From NCBI RefSeq assembly GCF_003205875.1, contig NZ_PUBZ01000033.1:1-64000 (forward strand): a stretch of DNA of 64,000 bases, written 5' to 3'. Below are positions 35,771-43,479 of the stretch, in pieces (positions within the stretch are counted from its first letter, which is position 1; each line of letters begins with the position of its first letter). This DNA is from Herpetosiphon llansteffanensis. Its GTDB lineage: Bacteria > Chloroflexota > Chloroflexia > Chloroflexales > Herpetosiphonaceae. A model generated the notes under the pieces. The model was not told where the DNA came from. It saw only the letters and a list, made by a program, of their open reading frames with translations, and did not search any database. The position numbers and the translations under genes were made by a program.

Positions 35771-36916
35771 TCAGACGAACAGGTGGGCCGTATCGTTAAA
35801 GCGGCGAGCGCTAAACAGGGTTGCTGGTGTGCCAGCCAATTCGGCCAGCAGCTCATCGGCGGCAACGAGGCCTAAGCCCAGCCCATGGCCGCTAAAGCCC
35901 ACCGCGAAGCCAATCCGCTCGTCGCGGCGCAAACGCCCCACCAAAGGCCGATGATCGGGCGCAAAGCCCATCGTGCCAGCCCAACGCCGTTCAATTGGCG
36001 CAGTTGCCGCCTCAGGAAAGTGGCGTTGCAAAAAGCCATCAAGCAACTCTTGAATGATCGGCGTGGTGCAATCAGCAAAGGTTTGTTCTTCGGCAATAGC
36101 CCGATTGCGAAACCCACCAATCACCAAATTGCCAGCAGGCGTTTGCTGAAAGTAGGTAAAGCCATAATCGCAATAACAGGCTTGGGCCAGAATTGGCTCA
36201 ATTGGCGCGGTTGCCAACAATTGGCCACGGGCCGGAATGACCAACGAGCTAAATTCTGGCAGCAACAAGCCTGTCCAAGCATTGGTTGCCAGCAAAACCT
36301 GTTGGGCCAGCCAATTGCCAGTGCGAGCGCGCACCAACACACCATCGGCAGTTGATTCGAGCGCATAAACTTCGCTGGCTTCATACAGCGTAGCGCCACT
36401 TTCGCGTAACAACGCTTCAGTCAACAGCGCCGCCTGAATCGCGCCATCGTCGGGGTTGTGCAACGCGCCCCAAAAACCACGCTTGGTTGGATCTTCAGCG
36501 TGCCACTCGGTGGCAAAGCCATCTTCGTGCATCATACTTGCTGCATTGGCTAGCTCGGCATGTTCTTGCTCGCTATAGGCAAAAATCAACGAGCCACAGC
36601 GGCGCACTGGCGAGCCAAGTTTGGTCGCCCATTCGATCATCATTTCGCGATTACGAATCGTGGTGCGCCACAACGCTTGCGCCAAATCGCGGCCATATTC
36701 AACGCAGGCTGCCTGATACGAATTGGCAATGCCCGTCAATAAGAGGCCGCCGTTGCGCCCAGAAGCGCCGCCAGCAACGTGACGCGCATCGAGCACAACC
36801 TCGGCCTTGCTTTGTAAGGCTAAGTACGAGCCAATTAAGCCCGCGCCAATCACCAAGGTTTTGACAAGCGTAGGCTGGGCTGTTGGCTCAGGAGTTTGCC
36901 ACAGCCCAACACTCAT
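35771..36916 (-). CDS. FAD-dependent oxidoreductase (DadA/glycine-oxidase-like)
   Basis: A 381-residue flavoprotein of the DAO family. The dinucleotide motif VIGAGLIGSYLA lies near residue 21; GGASGRNGGLLL follows the second strand; the end shows WAGTMGFAPDHRPLVGRL and VGFSGHGLGLG. It probably oxidises an amino acid or amine to an imine with hydrogen peroxide formation. Its ATG overlaps the stop of a single-domain response regulator (ATGA), an unusual pairing that suggests coordinated synthesis. Confidence 0.87.
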   Translation of the reverse strand: MSVGLWQTPEPTAQPTLVKTLVIGAGLIGSYLALQSKAEVVLDARHVAGGASGRNGGLLLTGIANSYQAACVEYGRDLAQALWRTTIRNREMMIEWATKLGSPVRRCGSLIFAYSEQEHAELANAASMMHEDGFATEWHAEDPTKRGFWGALHNPDDGAIQAALLTEALLRESGATLYEASEVYALESTADGVLVRARTGNWLAQQVLLATNAWTGLLLPEFSSLVIPARGQLLATAPIEPILAQACYCDYGFTYFQQTPAGNLVIGGFRNRAIAEEQTFADCTTPIIQELLDGFLQRHFPEAATAPIERRWAGTMGFAPDHRPLVGRLRRDERIGFAVGFSGHGLGLGLVAADELLAELAGTPATLFSARRFNDTAHLFV

Positions 36917-37299
36917 ACTTTGCCCAGCACTTCCTTGATAATTTGCTCCAAACGATCAAGCGAGAACGGCTTGGTCAAAAAGTAATCCACGCCAGCAGTC
37001 CGGGCGGTGCGCTCGACTTCTGGGGTAGCATAAGCAGTAATAATAATCACCTTCGTATCGGCATAATCTTGCTTGACCACTTGGGTAAGTTGGGTGCCGG
37101 TCATGCCAGGCATGTTATGGTCGGTGATCAACAGCGGGCATGAGCGTTCAGTCAGCACCCCCAGCGCATCTTGAGCGCTATTGACCGTGACGATATCGTA
37201 ACCGCCGGTCAAATCGCGCATAATCCGATGCAAAATGATCAAGATATCAGGTTCGTCCTCAACCAAAATAATAGCAGGGTTGCGAACAGCATTTGTCAT
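36913..37299 (-). CDS. Single-domain response regulator (CheY-like)
   Basis: A 128-residue receiver domain without output domain. Acidic residues E14-D15, phospho-acceptor D60 (LLITDHNMPGM), the IIITAYA threonine and the LTKPFS lysine are all intact, so it should be phosphorylated. The start at 37299 follows GGAGG with normal spacing; a GTG four codons earlier overlaps that site. Translationally coupled to the FAD oxidoreductase. No cognate kinase is adjacent. A 13-bp inverted repeat, ACCCA and TGGGT, lies upstream at 37339-37351. Confidence 0.88.
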   Translation of the reverse strand: MTNAVRNPAIILVEDEPDILIILHRIMRDLTGGYDIVTVNSAQDALGVLTERSCPLLITDHNMPGMTGTQLTQVVKQDYADTKVIIITAYATPEVERTARTAGVDYFLTKPFSLDRLEQIIKEVLGKV

Positions 37300-37424
37300 T
37301 GTCGCCTCCACAAAGGTACCTCTAAGCGAGCGTCATTAACCCATTTTGGGTGCAAACGTGTAGCCATAAAAACAGATGCAGTATAACGGATAGCGGCATC
37401 TTAGGCAATGCACGCTAGCAGTAC

Positions 37425-37793
37425 TTAGCCTACACTCTGAGGCCGCACAAGGGTAGCAATGAGGTTGGGTAAATCACTACTAAATTTCGAATTAGCCACC
37501 ACCCGATCACAACCAGCGGCCCGCGCGGCTTTTTGGCGCTCAACATCAACGTGCGAGCCAAAGGCCAGCACTGGTAATTGCGGGTCAAGCGCTTTGGCAG
37601 CCTGCACCAAGGCACTGGTCGCTTCGCTCTCGCTGCGTAAATCAACAATCAACAAGCCTAAATCGGCGGCTAAAGCCTGTTGGGCAGCGGCGAGGCTATC
37701 GGCCACAATTGCTTGATAGCCAAGCTGTTGCAGCACATCACGCACGCGAATCCCAAACATTAAATCTGGCACATAGGCCACAATTGTTTGCAT
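37425..37793 (-). CDS. Degenerate receiver-like protein
   Basis: A 122-residue protein with the length and strand pattern of a receiver domain (VRDVLQQLGYQAIVADSLAAAQQAL, then LGLLIVDLRSES). The central aspartate is present, but the acidic pair at the end of strand 1 is replaced by AYVPDL and the lysine loop reads VVANSKFSS, so normal phosphorylation is doubtful. It follows a small membrane protein gene by 12 bases and may work with it. The role is unknown. Confidence 0.65.
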   Translation of the reverse strand: MQTIVAYVPDLMFGIRVRDVLQQLGYQAIVADSLAAAQQALAADLGLLIVDLRSESEATSALVQAAKALDPQLPVLAFGSHVDVERQKAARAAGCDRVVANSKFSSDLPNLIATLVRPQSVG

Positions 37794-37805
37794 AAAGAAA
37801 CGTCC

Positions 37806-38213
37806 TTATTCTAGCGAGCTTTTTTGCAAGGTGCGTTTGGCAATATAGTTTGCCATAAGCGCCGCGCCGATGGTCGCAACACATTGGGTAATCAGCATCG
37901 CTAAGCTAAAGTTATTTTGCTCTAATGGGGTATCGAACAGCATCAGCAAGCCCCAACCACCAACTAATGCCCCAGCAGGGGTGGGGTTTTCCAGCGATAA
38001 ACGGCCTGCAACCCCACCACCAATGATCGTCATCAAGGCGGGCAAGATCAACGCCACAACAATGTGCAGCGGATTCGTCAATTGAATATCGGTGGGCGTA
38101 TCAATCCTGAGAGCTGCATACCCGAGCGGCACGATTAACATCGTCAGAAAATAATCGACCATCCAACCAGCAGCGCTAGCCCAAATCATGCGAAACGTCC
38201 GCATGGCATCCAA
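37806..38213 (-). CDS. Small integral membrane protein, unknown function
   Basis: A 135-residue protein with about four hydrophobic segments, including one containing IIGGGVAGRLS between helices 2 and 3. I do not recognise a family. GAGG lies 5 bases before the ATG at 38213. It precedes the degenerate receiver gene in the same direction and probably forms a two-gene unit with it. Confidence 0.65.
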   Translation of the reverse strand: MDAMRTFRMIWASAAGWMVDYFLTMLIVPLGYAALRIDTPTDIQLTNPLHIVVALILPALMTIIGGGVAGRLSLENPTPAGALVGGWGLLMLFDTPLEQNNFSLAMLITQCVATIGAALMANYIAKRTLQKSSLE

Positions 38214-38290
38214 TCCTCACAGCATAAAATCCAGTAGCTATCAAACGTCGCTACGGTTTAATAGGTTGCACTAAGTATACGCTTAAATGC

Positions 38291-38323
38291 CAACAGGGAC
38301 GAGCCAAACGCTCATCCCTGTTG
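38291..38323 (-). terminator. Hairpin after the S1-domain gene
   Basis: CAACAGGGACGAGC and GCTCATCCCTGTTG (one wobble pair) form a 14-bp stem with a 5-base loop, 21 bases past the stop. The following minus-strand bases, GCATTTAAG, give only a weak U-tract. Confidence 0.6.
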
Positions 38324-38343
38324 ATGTTAAGCAGCAGAACGAA

Positions 38344-39945
38344 TTAGTCTTCTTGTGAATCGCGCAAGGTGCGGCGAATTGCATCGCGGCGAGCACGTGA
38401 TTCACGGTTTTCGAAGCCGTCTTCTTCTTGTTCTTCAGGCTTTTCGTAGCGGCGGCGCGCTGAGCGGCGATCGTCGTGGCCCGAACCAAACTTCGACAAC
38501 AAGTCGTCGAGGGTTGCGTTACCACCAAAATCTTCTTCTTCAGTCACACCAACGCTATAAATTTCTGGTTCGCGGGCTGGGCGATCGCGGCGTTCGTTGC
38601 GGCGGCCACCACCAGCGTTGCCGCCAGCGTTGCCACCAGCGTTGCCACCACCACGGCGTTCTTCACGCGCAGCTGGGTTAGTCCAGTCGCGATCCAAGCG
38701 TGATGAGCCACTGGTTGAGATTGGGGTGGTTGGGGCTTCTTCAACCCGCATGGTCAAGCTGATCCGTTTTGAATCGGGATCGACTTCCAAGACGCGAACC
38801 TTGACTGGATCGCCAACTTTAACCACATCGTCAACTTTGCCAACCCGACCTTCGGAAAGCTCTGAGATGTGAACCAAACCGTCGCGACCAACGCCAAGGT
38901 CAACGAATGCGCCGAAAGGAGCAATCCCGCTGACTTTGCCATCAAGCACGGTGCCTGGGGCGATCACATCCAAGTTTACTTCGCGGCGGCGTGGGGTTTT
39001 TGGCCGTTCTTGGAAATCTTCTTTGGCGCGGCGCAAGCTCAAGCTAATGCGTTGTGCGCCAGTGTCAACTTCCAACACGCGGAAGGTGTAGCTTTGGCCA
39101 ACGGTGACTGCATCTTCGGCTTTTTCCACGCGGCTTTCTGAAAGCTCTGAAATGTGGACCAAGCCGTCTTTGCCAACACCGATGTCAACGAACACGCCGA
39201 ATGGCGCGATGCCATTAACCGTGCCATCAACCAAATCGCCTGGCTTCAATTCGCCCAATTTGTCGTTGTTGACTTCTGGGCGTTTGGGAGCGCGGCGGCG
39301 GCCTTCTGAACGAGGCGAGCGCATTGTCAAGCTGATGCGGCGAGCATCGGGATCAACACTCTTGACCCGAACTTTGACCATATCACCAATTTGCACAACA
39401 TCGGTTGGCGATTCGATGCGTTGGTCGCTCATTTCTGAGATGTGAACCAAACCATCGCGGCCAACGCCGATGTCAACAAACACGCCATACAAAGCGGTGC
39501 TGGTGACGCGGCCTTCCAGTTCCATGCCTGCGTGCAAATCGGCCAAACGACGTGGCGTAGTGCCATCTTCTTCGCCGCTTGGTTCAAAGGTTGCGCCAGC
39601 GTCTTCAGTGGTTGCGTCGCTGGTTGCGACAACTTCGTCACTGGTTGCACCAGCGTCTTCAGTGGTTGCGTCGCTGGTTGCACGAGCTTCGTCGCTGGTT
39701 GCGCCGGCTTCGTCGCTGGTTTCTTCACCACCGCCTAAGCCAACGCGCTCTTTGACTTCAGCCAAGACTTCGCTTGCTTTTTCGCGAGCTTCAGCCAATG
39801 CTTCGCCAAGATCTTCCTTCACTTCAGCCAATTCTTCCTTCACTTCGGCGACTACTTCGCGAGCCTTGTCGGCCAGCTTTTGCAATACGCCCTCTTTTTC
39901 CTCTTCGCCGTTAGTCGCGCTGACATTTTGCGCTTCGTCCGTCAT
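38344..39945 (-). CDS. Three-S1-domain RNA-binding protein with repetitive acidic N-terminus
   Basis: A 533-residue protein. Residues 1-65 form a charged helical region (EVKEELAEVKEDLGEALAEA), followed by an acidic low-complexity stretch of TSDEA/TTEDAGA repeats. Three S1 domains follow, each with the pattern GVFVDIGVGRDGLVHISE, then a glycine/asparagine-rich segment and a charged tail. S1 domains bind single-stranded RNA; the set resembles ribosomal protein S1 relatives, but whether it is the ribosomal protein is unclear. GGAGG lies 9 bases before the ATG at 39945; the ATG at 39960 is less likely. Confidence 0.85.
   Translation of the reverse strand: MTDEAQNVSATNGEEEKEGVLQKLADKAREVVAEVKEELAEVKEDLGEALAEAREKASEVLAEVKERVGLGGGEETSDEAGATSDEARATSDATTEDAGATSDEVVATSDATTEDAGATFEPSGEEDGTTPRRLADLHAGMELEGRVTSTALYGVFVDIGVGRDGLVHISEMSDQRIESPTDVVQIGDMVKVRVKSVDPDARRISLTMRSPRSEGRRRAPKRPEVNNDKLGELKPGDLVDGTVNGIAPFGVFVDIGVGKDGLVHISELSESRVEKAEDAVTVGQSYTFRVLEVDTGAQRISLSLRRAKEDFQERPKTPRRREVNLDVIAPGTVLDGKVSGIAPFGAFVDLGVGRDGLVHISELSEGRVGKVDDVVKVGDPVKVRVLEVDPDSKRISLTMRVEEAPTTPISTSGSSRLDRDWTNPAAREERRGGGNAGGNAGGNAGGGRRNERRDRPAREPEIYSVGVTEEEDFGGNATLDDLLSKFGSGHDDRRSARRRYEKPEEQEEDGFENRESRARRDAIRRTLRDSQED
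39590..39730. repeat. Degenerate coding repeats in the S1-domain gene
   Basis: Imperfect repeats of TTCGTCGCTGGTTGC-type units encode repeated ATSDEA and ATTEDAGATSD segments. Such a tract may vary in length between strains. Confidence 0.6.
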
Positions 39946-39984
39946 TCGAGCAGCCTCCATAGCAGATCATCGCGTTTCCAACCC

Positions 39985-40010
39985 AATACCGCATTCGCGA
40001 TCTAGGTATT
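39985..40010. other. Inverted repeat in the leader of the S1-domain gene
   Basis: AATACC and GGTATT pair around a 14-base loop, with outer CCCAA and TTGGG able to extend the stem. It sits 40 bases upstream of the start; a role in autoregulation is conjecture. Confidence 0.3.
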
Positions 40011-40149
40011 GTCATGTTGGGTGGCATAACAATTCCTAGACCGTGCCATCAAATCCAACTCATGGTGCTTCAGCTCAATGCTTGTGGGGAAACGCTACAT
40101 TCACAAGCATCAGAGCAAAGACCAAAATGTATCGGCGAGCTACACAGAT

Positions 40150-41130
40150 TTAGAGTTTAATCTGTGATAATTCTTGGTGTGAGCGTACCAGTTCGGCAAG
40201 GCCAACACTCAGTTCTTCCAGTTGATAATACGAGCCATTCAAGCGATCAGCCAATTCTTTGGCCAAGCCGCGATAGAAATTTGGCAATTCGGTATCAATC
40301 ACCACCGTCGGAATCTGTTGGCTGGCGATAAACTCGGCCAGTTGGTAGGCTTCTTGTTGTGGTGGCTGGCCAGTCATCGAGACATTGGCATGGCCATCAG
40401 TCAACAACACCATCAAAGGTAAAATTTCGCGATCACGCAATTTGGCGCGAGCAAGCAGTTCAAAGCCTGCCATCATACCACGACTCAGCGGGGTTTTGCC
40501 ACCGGTTGGCATAGTGCGCAACCGTTGTTGCGCCATTTCCACGCTGTTGGTCAACGGCAAAAGTACCGTCGCACGATCACGGGCAAAACTTACCAGCCCA
40601 ACCAAATCGCGCCGTTGATAGGCATCGCGCAGCAGTGAGAGCACCGCAGCTTTGGTTGCTTGCATACGAGTTTCCGCTGCCATCGACCAGCTTGCATCAA
40701 CCACAAAACAAACTGCGTTGCGCGTCCGCCGAACGCGTACTTTTTCGCGTAAATCGCTGCGATGCAACACCACCGCCCGTTTGATATGTGGCTGGCGGCG
40801 TTGACGCTGAAATGGTGCTGCCGCCCGCAACGTCGCATCAAAGGCCACATCGGTTAATTGGCCGCGTGGCACGCGACTGGTAATATAGCGACCTTGCTTG
40901 CGCTCAGTTCTGGTGCGCGTGCGGCGACCACCGGCCTTGCGGCGCATCGAGTCAGCTTGGCTTTCCAAACGCTTGGGGCGATATTCTTGGGCAATGTTGA
41001 AAACTTTGCCATCGCCTTTTTCTGCTTGGCTACTGCTTTGGGGTGGCGAGCCTTTCGGAGCCCCAGTCGGTGGTTCTTCATCGCCCGCTTCTTCGCTATC
41101 GCTGGACGCTTCCTCCGATGGGGCTAAGCT
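40150..41130 (-). CDS. chlD: VWA-domain half of ChlD-type chelatase subunit, reached by -1 frameshift
   Basis: This is the -1 frame continuation of the AAA+ gene that ends at 41124. After the slippery A7 run it reads SLAPSEEASSDSEEAG (acidic), then a proline/serine-rich linker, a basic patch (MRRKAGGRRTRTRTERK), and a VWA domain with the MIDAS motif DASWS, a conserved TPLSRG and LLTDGH. There is no ATG or GTG between the slip site and 40947, so independent initiation would lose the linker. Shifted translation gives one protein of about 689 residues (42218 to 40150), the normal size and domain order of ChlD/BchD-type medium subunits. Confidence 0.85.
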   Translation of the reverse strand, partial: SLAPSEEASSDSEEAGDEEPPTGAPKGSPPQSSSQAEKGDGKVFNIAQEYRPKRLESQADSMRRKAGGRRTRTRTERKQGRYITSRVPRGQLTDVAFDATLRAAAPFQRQRRQPHIKRAVVLHRSDLREKVRVRRTRNAVCFVVDASWSMAAETRMQATKAAVLSLLRDAYQRRDLVGLVSFARDRATVLLPLTNSVEMAQQRLRTMPTGGKTPLSRGMMAGFELLARAKLRDREILPLMVLLTDGHANVSMTGQPPQQEAYQLAEFIASQQIPTVVIDTELPNFYRGLAKELADRLNGSYYQLEELSVGLAELVRSHQELSQIKL

Positions 41131-42218
41131 TTTTTTAGCTCGTCGTGCCCCGCAGTTTCTTCATTGCCGCGTTGGCGCTCTTGAGCTGCTTTGTTCAGCA
41201 CATCGCTGAGTTGCTGCTCATCGAGCCGAACTTCGGCAAATGGTTGGCGACGCATGCGGTGCGGCAGAGCCAATTGGGCTGCAACCCGAATATCTTCGAG
41301 CGAAATCGTGGTGCGGCCTTCAAGCGCAGCGTGGGTGCGCGCAGTTTCGAGAATCGCCAAGTCGGCGCGGTGACCATCAACGCCCAATTCGAGCGAGAGC
41401 ATCGCCACTGCCGCCATATCTTGCTCAGAAATTTGCACCTGTGGCAAGAGTTTTTTGGCAGCAGCAATTTCTTCTGTCAAATTATGCTCGTTGCTGCTCC
41501 AGCGTTGCACAAATTGCTCGGGGTCTGCATCATATTCCATGCGCCGTTGAATCACATCAACGCGTTCGCGCACATTTTTCAAGCCACCAATTTCGACCAC
41601 CAGACCAAAACGATCCAGCAATTGAGGCCGGAGTTCGCCTTCTTCTGGGTTCATGGTGCCAACCAAAATGAAGCGCGCTGGGTGCGAAACCGAAATGCCT
41701 TCGCGTTCGACGGTGTTAATGCCCATTGCCGCAGCATCAAGCAAAATATCAACCAAGTGATCATCCAAAAGATTCACTTCATCGACATAGAGCAAACCAC
41801 GATTAACTTGGGCCAACAGGCCTGGTTCAAAGCGGCGTTGACCTTCGACCAAGGCATGTTCAAGGTCAAGCGAGCCAACCAAGCGATCTTCCGAAGCGCT
41901 GACAGGCAATTCAACCAAGCGCGTTGGGCGTTGGGCCAATGGCAATTCTTCGCCTGCTTGCAAACGACTACGACATGAACTACACATCCGATCAAGCTGA
42001 TCTGGTGGGCAGCTATAGGGGCAATCCGCCACAACGGTGATTAATGGCAGCAAATGTGCCAAGGCCCGAACAGCCGTCGATTTGGCAGTGCCTTTTTCAC
42101 CACGAATCAACACGCCGCCAATTCGTGGGTTGACTGCATTCAGCACCAGTGCTTGTTTCAAGCGAGGCTGACCAACAAGCGCACTAAATGGGTAGGTTGG
42201 TCGAATATATGGTTGCAT
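41124..42218 (-). CDS. chlD: AAA+ magnesium/cobalt chelatase subunit (ChlI-like, zero-frame product)
   Basis: A 364-residue AAA+ ATPase. Walker A is GEKGTAKST (near residues 40-48), Walker B is GLLYVDEVNLL, and ILVGTMNPEEGELRPQLLDRFGL is the sensor-1/arginine-finger segment. A CPYSCPP...CSSC cysteine group near residues 66-81 is typical of cobaltochelatase-type members. The stop TAG comes five bases after... the A7 slip site, so normal termination gives the small (I-like) subunit and -1 slippage gives the full ChlD. No large subunit (CobN/ChlH) is in the window. With no photosynthesis genes seen, cobalt chelation for B12 synthesis is the likelier role. Confidence 0.88.
   Translation of the reverse strand: MQPYIRPTYPFSALVGQPRLKQALVLNAVNPRIGGVLIRGEKGTAKSTAVRALAHLLPLITVVADCPYSCPPDQLDRMCSSCRSRLQAGEELPLAQRPTRLVELPVSASEDRLVGSLDLEHALVEGQRRFEPGLLAQVNRGLLYVDEVNLLDDHLVDILLDAAAMGINTVEREGISVSHPARFILVGTMNPEEGELRPQLLDRFGLVVEIGGLKNVRERVDVIQRRMEYDADPEQFVQRWSSNEHNLTEEIAAAKKLLPQVQISEQDMAAVAMLSLELGVDGHRADLAILETARTHAALEGRTTISLEDIRVAAQLALPHRMRRQPFAEVRLDEQQLSDVLNKAAQERQRGNEETAGHDELKKA
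41130..41136 (-). promoter_or_regulatory. chlD: Slippery A7 site for programmed -1 frameshifting
   Basis: In the zero frame the codons read CTA AAA AAA GCT TAG, so the run is phased A-AAA-AAA as needed for tandem -1 slippage, with the stop one codon later. A G-rich GCGGGGC lies about 11 bases before it. GGGGC and GCCCC flank the site and could pair. Confidence 0.8.
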
Positions 42219-42250
42219 AGTCGTCTTTCGTTACCACAAGCGGTTACACA

Positions 42251-42275
42251 AAAATAAGCCCGCATCACAGGGCTG
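42251..42275 (-). promoter_or_regulatory. Terminator-like hairpin in the chelatase leader
   Basis: On the minus strand AGCCC and GGGCT pair across an 8-base loop and are followed by TATTTTT, about 30 bases before the chelatase ATG. The short stem makes it a weak terminator or an attenuator candidate. I see no B12-box in the 285-base leader. Confidence 0.35.
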
Positions 42276-42450
42276 CCAATTGGAGGATTCCAAATAGTGA
42301 GGGAATGTGTTTACGCTTTTGAGGCAGAGGATGAATCCCGTCAATGTTCACGATCCCAACGCATGTCCCTACTGTCTGGCCCTTCCAGACACCGTACGCG
42401 CCATTATCGCACACACCTGTGCCTGAGTCAACTAGCGCAAGGCTGTTTTT

Positions 42451-42489
42451 AGGGCCAATTTGCGGCTTTTTTGAGCCAATTTTGGCCCT
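42451..42489. other. Branched hairpin after the DUF1028 gene
   Basis: AGGGCCAA and TTGGCCCT enclose an inner GGCT/AGCC pair around T6. It lies 15 bases past the DUF1028 stop. On the minus strand it is followed by an A run, not a U run, so it is not a standard intrinsic terminator for that gene. Confidence 0.35.
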
Positions 42490-42503
42490 TGCAGTTTCTT
42501 CAA

Positions 42504-43361
42504 TCAGCGCACAAAGTTATTGCGCAAATAATTCAGCACCTGCCGATCGATATGGGTAGCGCTTACCAAGCGTTCTTCGAGGTTTTCAACCCCGCCATAG
42601 GCTTGCAACGCAGCATGGGTTGCCGCATCATACGTGCCCGAAAGTGCACCCTGATAGTAGCCAAACTGCTGCAACATGGTCTGAATTTCCAGCGCCAGCG
42701 CTGTATCAATCGGCAATAAATCGTCGGGCTTGGGCGGCGTGAGATAAAAACGATGCAAACCAAGCAAACGCCCAAGTTCAGGCACTGGGTTTTGATGATC
42801 GTCAACCCGCAGATCAATATAGCGATCGAGCACCCCGCCATATGCGCCACCCTTGCGCGCCACATACAACGCCGCCGATTGCCGCCCGCGCTGATCGCCG
42901 CCAGCCTGATCGCCCGCTAAAAGCGCCGCCAACAAGCGTTCGGCCAACTCGCCGTGGCTTTGCTCGAAGGCAGTCGACATTGCTTCGACAACATCGGCTC
43001 CAGTTAAGATGTTGCCTTGGGCTGCATAGCCTGCGCCAGTTCTTCCGCCCGCCCAGCCATGACACGCGCTGCCTGTCCAGGTTGCAGCATTGCCCTGCGC
43101 ATCAACCACGCCAACTTGACGTTGCTCACGGCCTGCATCAGCAGCCAACAATTGATCGAGCGTCGCTTGAGCCGAATTACCTTGAGCCAACAATGCCAAG
43201 CCCTCGGGGCCAAAACTCATGTTGGCATACGATTGGGTTGCAATCGCGCCAGCCTCGGCCTGTGCCCAACTTACCACCGAGCCAACCGCCAAAAATTTAG
43301 AAGCGACCGCCACCCCAAGATCGCCAGTGGTCGGGTCGTAGCCAACAATTGAAAATGTCAT
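42504..43361 (-). CDS. DUF1028 family Ntn-like hydrolase with peptidoglycan-binding domain
   Basis: A 285-residue protein. The N-terminal about 215 residues are DUF1028: MTFSIVGYDPTTGDLGVAVASKFLAVGSVVSWA, then GEAGAIATQ-like AGAIATQSYAN, and QGNAATWTGSACHGWAG. The C-terminal part (MLQQFGYYQGALSGTYDAATHAAL) is a small peptidoglycan-binding-type domain. DUF1028 proteins have an Ntn-hydrolase-like fold of unproven activity, and this two-domain form is common in the family. No export signal is evident. The ATG at 43361 follows GAGGCAGG; the longer frame would start at TTG. Confidence 0.82.
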   Translation of the reverse strand: MTFSIVGYDPTTGDLGVAVASKFLAVGSVVSWAQAEAGAIATQSYANMSFGPEGLALLAQGNSAQATLDQLLAADAGREQRQVGVVDAQGNAATWTGSACHGWAGGRTGAGYAAQGNILTGADVVEAMSTAFEQSHGELAERLLAALLAGDQAGGDQRGRQSAALYVARKGGAYGGVLDRYIDLRVDDHQNPVPELGRLLGLHRFYLTPPKPDDLLPIDTALALEIQTMLQQFGYYQGALSGTYDAATHAALQAYGGVENLEERLVSATHIDRQVLNYLRNNFVR

Positions 43362-43479
43362 TGTAGCCTGCCTCAAAACTATCGATAGCGCAACCAGCCA
43401 ATCACGATTAAAATGATGCAGCTATTCTACCAAAATCACACGTGCGTCGGTTGGCGCACAGTATAAGGATGTTATTAAT

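Noticed and set aside
40150-40968. A separate VWA gene starting at TTG 40968
   Set aside because: The frame is open upstream to 41160, the linker and slippery site are typical of a frameshifted ChlD, and no ribosome-binding site precedes the TTG.
41145-41978. 277-codon open frame on the plus strand over the chelatase gene
   Set aside because: It is the antisense shadow of the AAA+ domain and lacks recognisable motifs.
40150-42218. Chelatase gene as a frameshifted pseudogene
   Set aside because: All motifs in both parts are intact and the slip run is exactly phased next to the stop, which is better explained by programmed frameshifting; a sequencing error in the A7 run cannot be excluded from one sequence.
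42219-42503. Cobalamin riboswitch before the chelatase gene
   Set aside because: I could not find the B12-box or the conserved core pattern on the minus strand.
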